Origin: Dolomedes plantarius
Taxonomy: Eukaryota > Arthropoda > Arachnida > Araneae > Dolomedidae
Direction of reading: 5' to 3'
DNA: 64,000 bases
Assembly: GCA_907164885.2 (NCBI GenBank)
Contig: OU015498.1
Coordinates: 125,146,727-125,210,726 of the forward strand
Made by a program: the position numbers and the translations under genes. Below, piece after piece: positions 46,201 through 55,957 of the stretch (position 1 is the stretch's first letter; every line of letters starts with the position of its first letter). The notes beneath the pieces are model-generated. The model was not told where the DNA came from. It was given only the letters and a program-made list of their open reading frames with translations, and made no database searches.

Positions 46201-46823
46201 CTGCCCGGGGCATGCTTTCTTTTGAAGAACGGCTAAATAAGGACTGAATTGTGAGCTACGCTATAATTATAACAGTTTCATTACGAAAGTTTTGATTAAA
46301 TGCGAGTAATTGTACACTAAAACCAAGCAAAGCAGTTCAAAAGAATTTTCGAATTTGTCTGTTACCAGTAGAATTGGAATAAAGGCTGATCATAGTAAAT
46401 CCAGGTTATTATTTGTTCCTGTTCAGTGTTATCTATAGCATGCTAAAAGTAACATCATTAACTTGTGAAATGGTTTTAGCCAACTCAAGCTGTTTATCTG
46501 TCCTCATCAGAATTGAAACTGAAGCATACCGTCGTAAATCGAGATAACTACTTATTCCAGTTTGGTTTACTTTGTAGCATAGTTAAGTGGCATTTGCATA
46601 GAAACTTAGAAACTTGTAACTTGTACTTAGAAACTTGTAATTTAGTAGAAGATTCACCTGTCTTCCAAACCGACGCTTAATTAGGGACCCTTAACTTAGC
46701 CCATATTTGACCAAATATTGAAAAAATTTATTTTGTTCAAAAATCGTGGTTTTGCTTCATAAAGACACAATGAAAGATATAAAATTGTAAAACTTACCAA
46801 ATTTTTATTATCTTCAGATTTAC
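46201..46823. other. AT-rich intergenic sequence
   Basis: Nothing recognised. I could not fix a TTAA boundary for the neighbouring piggyBac relic in it. Confidence 0.4.
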
Positions 46824-46888
46824 ATGCTGTCCTATATATAGGACGACGGTCAAATCCACTGCTATGACACTAAATATTTTTTTCTTAC

Positions 46889-47338
46889 TCAAACTTCTTT
46901 CAAATTAAATGCTAAGAAACAGTTTAAACAGACTCCAACATCACATTTTTTTCAGATAGTTGTTCGTTTTTTTGTACAGTTCTCTAGTTGACAACGACGT
47001 TGTCTTCCGTTAGGATTTTCCCCAATAATGTGTTCACTCTGCAGCCTCAAAAATTCTGGATTTCTTTGTTGAGTACCTAAACGCCTAACCGCCTAATTCC
47101 TTGGTATAGAGAGTCCTAAATAATTTATTGTAATAGTTCTTCGATATTCCAGAAGTTCAAGAGCTTCTGTTCGATTGAACAGTTTCGTTATCTTCCAGGA
47201 TGCAATTTGTGCAGTTTCATAAGCATTAAAGAATAATGTCCAATACCACTTTTTTCCTTGTATAGAGGAAAAATAGGTTTCCATGTGATTGTAAAATAAG
47301 TCTACACCATTTTCATACTTATGTAAACAATTACGCAT
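46889..47338 (-). pseudogene. piggyBac transposase, carboxyl part
   Basis: The frame 47093-47338 contains YENGVDLFYNHMETY and IQGKKWYWTLFFNAY, the third catalytic region and following helix of piggyBac transposases. The usual GVDxxD pattern is GVDLFY here, so the fourth acidic residue is replaced by Tyr. Further down, in another phase, RQRRCQLENC, KKCDVGVCLNCF and a stop at 46889-46891 form the cysteine-rich carboxyl finger, with one in-frame TGA inside it. At the LTR junction the phase does not match the other piece, so a frameshift exists near 47315-47338. The piece is inactive. Confidence 0.8.
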
Positions 47339-47830
47339 TGTAGCGTACTACCACTATGGGGTTATTTTTTCCCAAGACCTCACAGATTGCGCGAAACACA
47401 GCTGTGTGTTTATCGGGCGGTTTCCCTAACAAGTGGTGCGGGTAACTGTTTGGAAAACAGAAGATGCTTTCACCCTCATCGTAAAGCTGTATTCTCTTAG
47501 TGATAGCTTCATGCGAGTGACATTCGGCGGGCGATAAAGTTTCGTCACTAAGAACAGCTGTCAGCCGATAATTTGCCACCACCCCCGGCTGAAAATCCAG
47601 ACATTCGTGTGTGTTTTAGGCTCTGTAGGTTGATAATCTACACAGGATTTTAATTGAATATGTTGCACTGGTTAAATGTTAATTCTTTTTGTAAATAAAT
47701 TGTTGAGTTTTTGTTTTAAAAAAATTGGCCTTCGCTTTTTAATTAGGACTCTGTCTTTGCTTTCTTATGTATCCCATAGTAGTAATTTTTAACAACGCCT
47801 CAGAGATTTTAGCCTTGTCGTGACGCCACA
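47339..47830 (+). repeat. 5' LTR of the Gypsy-like element
   Basis: It starts TGTAGCGTACTACC and ends GACGCCACA. Compared with the 3' LTR it lacks a 30-40-base segment (AAGAGAGAGACGCTAG and following, present near 51421) and differs at many single bases, so the insertion is not recent. Confidence 0.85.
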
Positions 47831-48480
47831 GCTACCATTAATTGGTGATCAGCGGATGGGATCCGTATCCGTTTTTGGAAGCAGAGTTCGGTATGCCAAT
47901 TTGCAACCCCTTCTTCTTTTTCGAAGGAGTGATGTTTGAAGAATAGCAGTGCTCCGCGAAAGTAAAAAGGTCATCGACCCAGCTTCGCAGTAGGGGAATT
48001 GTGATAGTACCCCTGCGCTCCTGTGGTTTTTCATGGTGCGGTCAAGAAGAGGGTGTGTTCAGGGGTCTTTGACCCCCGTGTTTTACACTGTGCAGTGAAG
48101 TTGAGAGTGTTCACCGATGCATAGTTTCGTTTTGTGTGGATTCGCGTTGCGGTCAAGATCTTCGGGAAGTGAAAGTGTCAACAGTGTGAGCAGTGTTTGG
48201 AGATGACCCTTGCGCCGGTTGCCTGAAAAAAGGGGTAAGTGCTGCTTTAAATACTCAAAGTTGCATTGTATTTGTTTTTGGATAGGTATTTTTCGGAAAT
48301 AGTTTTAAGTTTTAAGTTGTGATGAATTGCTTGAAAAATACGTATCAGTGCAATTGTTTTGTGGGGAAAAGTAGTGTATTTTGCAACCGTAGTGTGTATA
48401 TGTAACGTGTGCTAAACTAGCTATGTTGCAAGAATTGGTTGTAATTCTTATGGAGGGTAAAAACTACCCTGATTGTACTG

Positions 48481-49060
48481 TTTAAAATGTTTAAAAAAAA
48501 TAGATACAATGGTATTTTTTTTTTCTCTCGATAATTTTTTGAAGCAGTTATTATTGAGTTTTTTATTTTTGGAGGTAAAATATCTCTTGCAAACTGTTTG
48601 TTTAAAAAAAATAGATACAGTGGTATTTTTTTTCTCGATAATTTTTTTGAAAGAGTTCTTATTGAGTTTTTGTTATATTTGTGGGTAAGCTACCTGTTGA
48701 AAACTGTTTGTTTAAAAAAAATAGATACAGTGGTATTTTTTTTCTCTATAATTTCTTTTAAAGCATGTATTGAGAGTTTTGTACGTTAACTAACGTTGCT
48801 AATTAGAAGGTTCTAATTGTTTTCAAAGGTCAACTAAACTAGTGCCTTTTTTGTTGGATATACAAACTGCATATTCCGGTTAATGCTTGTAGCGGTATAA
48901 GTGTCAATTAACGATTGCTACTTAGTTAATAATTGAGATTTTTTAAAAAAAGGTTGACTAAACTAGTGCCTTTATGGAAAATATACAAGCTGTATATCTC
49001 AATTATAGTAGCGTGATAAACGATAAATTAACGACTTGCTATGTAGAAGTATTTTTTTGT
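48481..49060 (+). repeat. Two tandem repeat sets in the leader of the LTR element
   Basis: A 110-base unit with TTTAAAAAAAATAGATACA and TTTTTTCTCGATAATTT occurs three times (48481, 48591, 48701). A second unit of about 124 bases with GACTAAACTAGTGCC and ATATACAA occurs twice (from 48829 and 48953). They fill much of the untranslated leader before the gag-like frame. The frames predicted across them are repeat artefacts. Confidence 0.85.
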
Positions 49061-49309
49061 GTGTTATTGAATGTTAAAAAGATTAAATTAATGTTTTGAT
49101 TTTGGGAAAGTTATTATTGTAATTTTGAAAAGTTAAGCTAAGTGTTATATATGAAATTTTTGGTATTTTGTTTGTTTATGTGTATGATTCCATTGCAAAA
49201 TACATGGTTTCACGAAGAAAATTTAATTGAAAGTGTTTTAGTTATTTTGAGTTTTTTTTTATTTTCCTGATTTGTGCTTATAAATTTGTGACTGATATAG
49301 TGTGTAAAA

Positions 49310-49645
49310 ATGGCTTACCTAAGCAGGAGGAGAAAAGCAGATTTGAAAATTTTGGCAATTAGGTTGGGTCAACAACCCGCCTCAGATGCATTAATAATCC
49401 ATCTAAAGGAATTAATCGAATCTAGTCTAAATTACGAAAATTTTGTTAGGGGTCTTCTTGAGACCATTATGCAAGATAGATTACAGCAGGAAAAAGCTAC
49501 TAGAGAAAGGGAGAAGGCGGAAAGATATAGGATTTTTGCTATTGAACAAGAGCGAAGAGATAGGGTTTTCCAATCGGAAAAATTGCGAATTATAGCTGAA
49601 GCCCGTTTTGCGACCCCAGAATATCCCCAGAATACTGTAAGGTAA
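49310..49645 (+). CDS. Gag-like amino-terminal fragment of a Gypsy-type element
   Basis: This is a 111-residue frame starting at ATG (49310). The beginning (SRRRKADLKILAIRLG, HLKELIESS) resembles the SAP-like helix-turn-helix found at the amino end of gag proteins in arthropod Gypsy elements. The second half (about residues 50-100) is a highly charged helix rich in Arg, Glu and Lys (EKATREREKAERYR), likely a coiled coil. A full gag would continue into capsid and zinc-knuckle regions; here it ends after YPQNTVR at a stop, so it is truncated. It might still be made as a short protein. The family call is by resemblance from memory. Confidence 0.55.
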   Translation: MAYLSRRRKADLKILAIRLGQQPASDALIIHLKELIESSLNYENFVRGLLETIMQDRLQQEKATREREKAERYRIFAIEQERRDRVFQSEKLRIIAEARFATPEYPQNTVR

Positions 49646-49857
49646 TCTTGTGCTGATTCTCAGAAACTGGCTCCAAGTAATACCAATTATCGGAGGCCCA
49701 GCTACCCCAGAATTAAAAATACTGAGCAGAAAGAATCAGGGAATTTGTTAAAGGTGAGGGAAACATTGAATTATGGTTTTGAGCAAACAGAAAATGGGGG
49801 GGGGTAGATTTTTGCTGTGAAAACAGTCAGGGAGCGGACCCTGCTCCGCGAATTTGT

Positions 49858-50718
49858 GTGGAGGGAAAAGAGATATTGGGTTACGGTTTCGAGAACGCAG
49901 ACAAGAGGAACTTAGTGCGGGAGATTTTGCAATCGGGGAACACGGGACTGAGATGGTTTCGCAGAGGGGGGGGGGGACAAAATACCCCCGTAAGAATTAC
50001 GGTCGAACAGACTCGGGCGGAAGTGTTGGGTACCTCACTCGCAGGAGAGTCTTCGTTAGCTCAAATTAAGATAGAGGAAAATGAGGGAGTAAGCTTGCTG
50101 TGTTTTGAAAACATTAAGAGAGTTTCTGATAAGGTCCAGCAGAGTTGCGGGGAAATGAAGAAAGAGTTACTGTTAGGGCAGGAGGTCGATGAACCCGATG
50201 AAACCGACTCACGTTTGAAGGATAAAAACGAAGACTTAGGAGAATTATTAGTGATCCCGGGAAAGTTAGAAAATTTCGGAATTGAAAAGGGAGTAATGAA
50301 TATGAGAGAAGGTGAAGAACATGAGGGTAAAAGGGTGTTAAGTTTAGAAGTTAATTTGGAAGAGTCAATAGAGATAGATGGAGCGATGGCAAATTCTGTG
50401 GTCGTTTCAGAAGCTGGAATTTTGGTTACGAGATCAGGGTTACCTGCAAGGGCCAAATTATCCAATTCTGAGAGTTCCGGTTTTTCTTTCGAGTTAGGAA
50501 CTAAACATCGTGCATCGGGAGAGATGATGAGAAATTGCAAAGAGTTGATTTCGGAGGTAGATCGGTCGTCAGAGAAATTGATTGATTTGTATTTCGTTTT
50601 GGTTTACAAGCCTGGAATGAGTTGTACTATGCGTCTACATGTGTTTCATATGGGTATCATGTTTTTGTATTTTTCAATTATTAGTAAGTGGATAGCCCAT
50701 GTTGAAAATCCAGATTAA
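49858..50718 (+). CDS. Unknown acidic open frame in the LTR element
   Basis: This frame of 286 codons has no ATG near its 5' end (it opens at a GTG), so it may be a continuation of an upstream gag region after a frameshift; the first in-frame ATG is near 50155. The product is acidic and Lys-rich (QEVDEPDETDSRLKDKNEDL) and has no zinc knuckle, protease triad or polymerase motif. The last 40 residues (LIDLYFVLVYKPG and following) are hydrophobic. Its position after the gag-like frame suggests it descends from the gag-pol region, but I do not recognise it. Confidence 0.4.
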   Translation: MEGKEILGYGFENADKRNLVREILQSGNTGLRWFRRGGGGQNTPVRITVEQTRAEVLGTSLAGESSLAQIKIEENEGVSLLCFENIKRVSDKVQQSCGEMKKELLLGQEVDEPDETDSRLKDKNEDLGELLVIPGKLENFGIEKGVMNMREGEEHEGKRVLSLEVNLEESIEIDGAMANSVVVSEAGILVTRSGLPARAKLSNSESSGFSFELGTKHRASGEMMRNCKELISEVDRSSEKLIDLYFVLVYKPGMSCTMRLHVFHMGIMFLYFSIISKWIAHVENPD

Positions 50719-51153
50719 TACACAGGAGGTTGATTTACCTTATATTGCTTGTATGTGTTGTTAAATTGATTTTTTTATGCAGTAGAAAGGTATATAATTG
50801 TTGTATTTTGGTATGTGTTTTTAAGTGTTTATTAGTATTAGTATAATTTTTGGTTTCTTATCAGTGAATGAATATTGATTTATGGAAATTAAGTGTTTTT
50901 ATTGAGAATGACGTCCCGTACAAAATAAATGCACTGAACGCGAATGTAATTGGTTATTAATTTTCAAAATTTTAGGATAAGTGCTTTGTTTAATTTTGTT
51001 TGTAACTGGGGTGTTAAGAGTGATGTTGTTTATGTGATCTGGTGTCAACTCTTCTGTATCCGGTGCACAATACTGTGCCACTTGTGTTCACGTGTGTTCG
51101 ACGGACCAACTTTTTCCTCTGCAAAGAAAAAGTTTCCTGGAGCGTGGAGGAGC

Positions 51154-51677
51154 TGTAGCGTACTACCTGTATGGGGTTATTTTTCCCAAGAACTCACAGA
51201 TTGCGCGAAACATAGCTGTGTGTTTCTCGGGCGGTTTCCCTAACAAGTGGTGCGGGTAACTGTTTGGAAAACAGAAGATGGTTTCACCCTCGTCGTAAAG
51301 CTGTATTCTCTTAGTGATAGCTTCATGCGAGTGACATTCGGCTGGCGATAAAGTTTCGGCACTAAGAAGAGCTGTCAGCCGATAATCTGCCGCCCCCTCC
51401 GGCTGAAAATCCAGACATTCAAGAGAGAGACGCTAGTTAGATCGCGTCCTGTGTGGACGTGTGTGTTTTTAGGCTCTGTACGTTGGAAATCTACACGGGA
51501 TTTTCATTTAATATGTTGCACTGGTTAAATGTTAATTCTTTTTGTAAATAAATTGTTGAGTTTTTGTTTAGAAAAAATTGGCATTCACTTTTTAATTAGG
51601 ACTCTGCTTTGTTATGGATCCCATAGTAGTAATTTTTAACAACGCCTCAGAGAGTTTAGCCTTGTCGGGACGAAACA
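51154..51677 (+). repeat. 3' LTR of the Gypsy-like element
   Basis: It starts TGTAGCGTACTACC and ends GACGAAACA, followed by the GCAT duplication. At 524 bp it is longer than the 5' LTR because it retains the segment starting AAGAGAGAGACGCTAG. Confidence 0.85.
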
Positions 51678-52585
51678 GCATGCTGGTATGTCAACTTTTT
51701 GTCGGTCTCCTTTTACTCTTCTTTCTACCTTCGAATACCATCTTGTATCTTCAAAATTCGTAAGCAATGATACAACCTTATTATCTCTCCAGCGAACTGC
51801 TGTAATTTCATTTCTCTCATCAAATTTCCAATCTGCCATACCTCGATCCATTTTAGCCATTATTTTAGTTGACTTTAGTGGGCATTTGACCATTCAATTT
51901 TCTCTTACAGTCCCCGAAGCAAAGTAACTGCTTTCTCTCAGTCTAACGAAAAGACCATAGGAGGTAAAAAAGTTATCCGTATAAATTTTGTGCTCCGCTG
52001 GATTTTTTACAATTGACAGCAAACTTCCCAGAACTTTTTGAGATATTGGTTCTTTGTGCTATTGCACTTTTGATTTAGTTTTCCTTTCAAAAATTTGAGG
52101 ATCACATTTGTTGTTATTTTCCAATCCCAAATTTTCTGTCCTAGATATGATTGGGTCATTTTGCACTCCTTGATATGGAATGATAGGAAATGGATATCCA
52201 TCATAAGAAGACAGTACACACAACTTATATCCTAATTTGACTGGTTTTCCTTTCCTAAACATCTTGCAGCCATGTTTTCCGTAATAGCGCACCATTCTTT
52301 CATCAATGCTTAGATGTTCAGAAAAAACACCAAACTGTTGTAAAGCTTCATTCAGTAAGAAATATATTAGACGTACTTTGTAATAACCATCCGAATCAAT
52401 ACAGCTATTGTCAATACAATGCAAATATATATATTTTTTGTCTCAAAGTATCTGTTTCGTGGCATTGCTCGGCTAATTAGTGCTATTCCAGTATCCGGAG
52501 CATTTTCCCAATACATCGTTTCACGAGGCAAAATGTGACATCCACTGTAATAGGTATGCCTGAATGGCAGAAGAATGTAGTAATG
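51678..52585 (-). pseudogene. piggyBac transposase, central catalytic part
   Basis: Reading the minus strand with frame changes gives ILPRETMYWENAPDTG and MPRNRYFE, the amino side of the conserved DDE_Tnp_1_7 region. Next come FGVFSEHLSIDERMVRYYG with GKPVKLGYK (first catalytic Asp), YTDNFFTSYGLF (second catalytic Asp) and DERNEITAVRWRDNKVVSLL. It stops at VDIPAC where the LTR element begins. Three phases are used, so at least two frameshifts exist. About 100 residues expected at the amino end of the family are not seen before the inverted flanking repeat. Joined to 46889-47338 it would give most of a transposase, clearly dead. Confidence 0.85.
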
Positions 52586-52613
52586 GATTTGACCGTTGTC
52601 CTATTTATAGGAC

Positions 52614-55245
52614 GCTTGTAAAAACGAAGTAAAAAAAGGTTTTTTTTATTGATTTTTCTTCTTGATTTTTACTTTACACAATGTTAAACATCTACAGAAT
52701 CGAAAATATGGCAGGATTTTAATATTTTTTCATCGAATTTTTTTAAACTTAATTTTATACATTTTCCTGCAAAAACTCTCAAATTTGGCATATTTTAAAA
52801 ATTCATAATAAATAAATGTTTAAAAATTAAAAATTAAATATTTACCAGTGTAATGAGTGATCCTTTCTCAGTAATGTAATACTAAAACAAACGCAATAGA
52901 AAAACAAATTTATGAGTATGAGCTAGAAATGTATGCTGTCTTACATAAAGGACGATGGTCAAATATAGGTTAGATTGCATCTTTTCGCCTGCCAGATAAA
53001 TTACACATTAATTGTTTCTTATGTTATTACAAACTATTACGTCAGGCGAGTAACACATTCTTGTAGACTGATATAACCAAAAAGTTACTATTGGAAGAAG
53101 CTAAATAATTGTAAGGAAGACTGATCATAATAAAGAAAATAACTTAAAACGATGTCTTCAGCATGACCAAATGCTGGTCACATGTCCAACACGAAATTTG
53201 AAAATAAACTAAGTCAAGTTATTTTTTAATATCATACGACGATGACGTCATATATCCTTTATAAAGATTTGTATGCTTTTTTTGCAAAATACTGCTCCTA
53301 AAATTTTTTTGGTACGCCAACCGAAACTTATATTTTGTGCCAAATTAATCACCAAAGTCACCAAACTCGTCATAATAAAGTCACCAGGATATTATACTGT
53401 ATATGAGTATTTAACCCACTGTAAAATTTCATTCCCGTTACAAAAATATCCTTAAGAAAATCAGCATCCAGTGAATAAATGTTTCCTGTCGTTCATCCAA
53501 AGCTGTGTAGGGTTGGAAGAGATGACTAGGAGGAGATAGAAATGTTTCGAATTTTATTTCAAATGTATACCTCTGACTCCTCAACGGGATTTTCATCGCA
53601 GCTTGTATAATCGCTTTAAAATGGTTTCATCCTAGCAATGGTTTCATCCTATAAATCCGATTATAGGATTTACTATATCATTATAGGATAATAACACAAT
53701 AGGATTTCTGTCTTCATAAATCGATAAAGGTGAATTCAGCAATTTCCATCCTAGGAGCGTCCTTGAAAGGAAGTAGGTATGACATACTCCCATAACTCCA
53801 AAAAATATTTTTAAATCTCTACTTAATGAACGAATAATTAGCCCCACGTAGTTCGAAGTTCCATGTAATTGCAGATTAGAGATAATTGCAAGAGAATCAA
53901 CAAAACACTCATAAAACCTAGATTTTAGCCTTCCGGTTTTACCAAGCGAACGACAGTGTTCCGAAAAAAGAACAAATTCACCAATCATAATACACAGGAA
54001 AAACTATGAATACACAATGGGTGTTTGAATTTCATGAAAAGTTTTCTTTTTTAGTCAAGAAATAGCTTCTGCAAGGTTTCTAACGGAAAGATTTAATCTT
54101 TATCTTTTTAAAAAAGCTTTTACAATATGTCTTAACTAATTACACGGATTCAAAGTATTTCAACATAAAAATCTTCTACGAGAAATGTGCTCATTAACTA
54201 ACTACTGTGAAGAATGCATTAAACCACTTTACTCCATAGAAAGGTTTTTTTTTCAATATTGTATATATTTAACGCCTTATGCCATTTTTCTCACGCATTT
54301 ATAAGAGTAAACAAACAAAGAAAACTTTGAACGGTACTCGTAGAACCAAAAGTTATTCAAACTTATTCAAAGTAAATTATTAAGTTTTCTAATTATTTCT
54401 TACGATTTTTGTTGCCCCGATCTAATTAATTTGAAGAGCTACCTGTATATGTATGAAAACAAGTATCAGAAATAGGTGTATTCATTCAGAAATAAATGTA
54501 CTTTTTCCATAGATCTTAAAGGATTCATAAAAAACGTTAACTTCGTATTTCATGCTATCTTGGGAAATATATTGATCGCTTCATGTTTATATTTGTCTCT
54601 ATGTGTATTTTGATTTTTTTCCCTAGAGGAGCAGTTTAACTTTTAGGCTCTAGTTTTTTAAAGTTATGAAGTAAATATTTGATTGAATTGTACCAATTTA
54701 TGTTTTTTTTATGTTGTAAGTTTTGCTCTTAATTTTTCTTCTAGAAACTTCTCTAAAGTTTCTGCTATAAATAGAAACGGTTTGTTATTAAATCAGGGAT
54801 AAAGAGGATACAAGAGGAACTGCTATTTTCGCCTCCTCGGGAATAAAAGCTTTATACAGCTCTCGCTATATATTTTTAAAGCGAAAAATATGAGCATTTT
54901 TATATTTGTAAAAGCAATTATTTTAAATCATCATTGATAATTCGTATTTTGAAAATATACAACAAATTATGAACTTATTTCATAAATAAGGCCTCTGGCT
55001 CTTGTTTAGACTATTTTTTTCTATTTAATTCAGTGTATTTTATATATGTACATTGACTTTCATAAGGGATGGAACAAAAATTGAACTACTGATAACTCAA
55101 GTAATCTATAATCACCGTGCCGTATCAAGAAATCTTTTACCGTACCTTTTACAATCATTTGGAGCGGAATTTCTCGAATATCTGTATTTTACTGGGCAAT
55201 TAAACAGCTCAAAGACCATGGCAAACAAAGCATAATTTGGTCACA
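52614..55245. other. AT-rich intergenic sequence
   Basis: Apart from the third copy of the piggyBac-associated repeat (52932-52965), I see no gene. ATAGGAT recurs several times at 53650-53705. The frames of 114 and 60 residues have no recognisable domain. Confidence 0.45.
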
Positions 55246-55250
55246 AAAGT

Positions 55251-55522
55251 TGTTCAGTAAATTCCATACAGTCCACTTGTCGATTGGCGCTGCGAGCGCT
55301 TTTTCATGTTTGTTTGTTTTCTCTGTAACCGTTACTGAAGAGAGCGATTATGTTTACGTTCTGTATGGCTGTGTTCAGTTCGGCGTCGGTTTCTGAGATG
55401 AATTAAAGTAAACCAAAATAATGAGTAAGTTGTTTTTTTCATTTCCAATTAAGTTATGAACCATTCTACGAAACATTCTATGAACCATTCTATGAAGCAT
55501 TCAACGAACCATTCTATATACA
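55251..55522 (+). repeat. 5' LTR of the BEL/Pao element
   Basis: It runs from TGTTCAGTAAATTCC to TATATACA. Its 3' portion (55458-55517) is a tandem array of five 12-base units of the type GAACCATTCTAT. It has a TG start and CA end, as usual for integrase processing. Confidence 0.95.
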
Positions 55523-55957
55523 TTATTTTGGCCATTCGAGCCGGTAGCCTGAATCATTCCCTTGTAACGGATCATGAAATATTCAGAAATTAAGTTGAAA
55601 GCAATTAATAAGAAAGACTAATTTATTCTAAAGTTATATTGTTGCTGGTAATTAACTGCTGTGTCTGCCATTCTTGATTTGTGCTCTTATTGAACATCAA
55701 ACGTTGAAACTCCAATTCGTCAATTCTAACGTTGGTTCCTTTCTGCATATCGAAAGATCGTTTGAACTGCAACTTTGGTTAATTTCTGCATTTTCGAACG
55801 GTTGATTTCGAACGTTCCCTTGTTATTGAGTGGGGTGTTTGGAAGCGTTTCGCTTTGCGTTGGCTCCCTTCTGCAAGTGTCAAACGGCTGCGTTCCCTAC
55901 GTTTAACGAGTGGGGTTGAAAGGAGGAATTTTTTCTTCTCGTATCTTGGGTTGTAAG

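Larger units (their letters stand above)
47339..51677 (+). mobile_element. Gypsy-like LTR retrotransposon without pol, inserted in the piggyBac relic
   Basis: Two related long terminal repeats (47339-47830 and 51154-51677) enclose 3.3 kb. GCAT is present at 47335-47338 and 51678-51681, a 4-bp target duplication. A possible primer-binding site, TGGTGATCAGCGGATGGGAT (47843-47862), resembles the complement of a Leu tRNA 3' end. A purine-rich stretch GTGGAGGAGC precedes the 3' LTR. Inside are a gag-like frame and a second frame of unknown function, but no protease, reverse transcriptase or integrase, so it is non-autonomous. Orientation is inferred from the primer site and the gag frame. Confidence 0.8.
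46824..52613 (-). mobile_element. piggyBac-like element split by an LTR retrotransposon
   Basis: Transposase pieces on the minus strand lie at 46889-47338 and 51678-52585, with a complete LTR element between them. An inverted pair of sequences flanks the pieces: GTCCTATATATAGGAC then GACGGTCAAATCCA (46829-46858), and on the other strand GTCCTATAAATAGGAC then AACGGTCAAATCCA (52585-52614). I take these as subterminal repeats. A third, direct copy lies at 52932-52965. Removing the insertion leaves about 1.45 kb. The true ends and TTAA sites are not resolved. Confidence 0.65.

Noticed and set aside
47331..47582. 83-residue minus-strand frame at the left edge of the LTR element as part of piggyBac
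   Set aside because: It lies almost wholly inside the 5' LTR (starting at 47339) and the same sequence recurs in the 3' LTR, so it is LTR sequence, not transposase.
50061..50540. 159-residue minus-strand frame inside the LTR element
   Set aside because: Antisense to the longer plus-strand frame, rich in Ser and Pro as expected of a shadow of an acidic frame, and with no domain.
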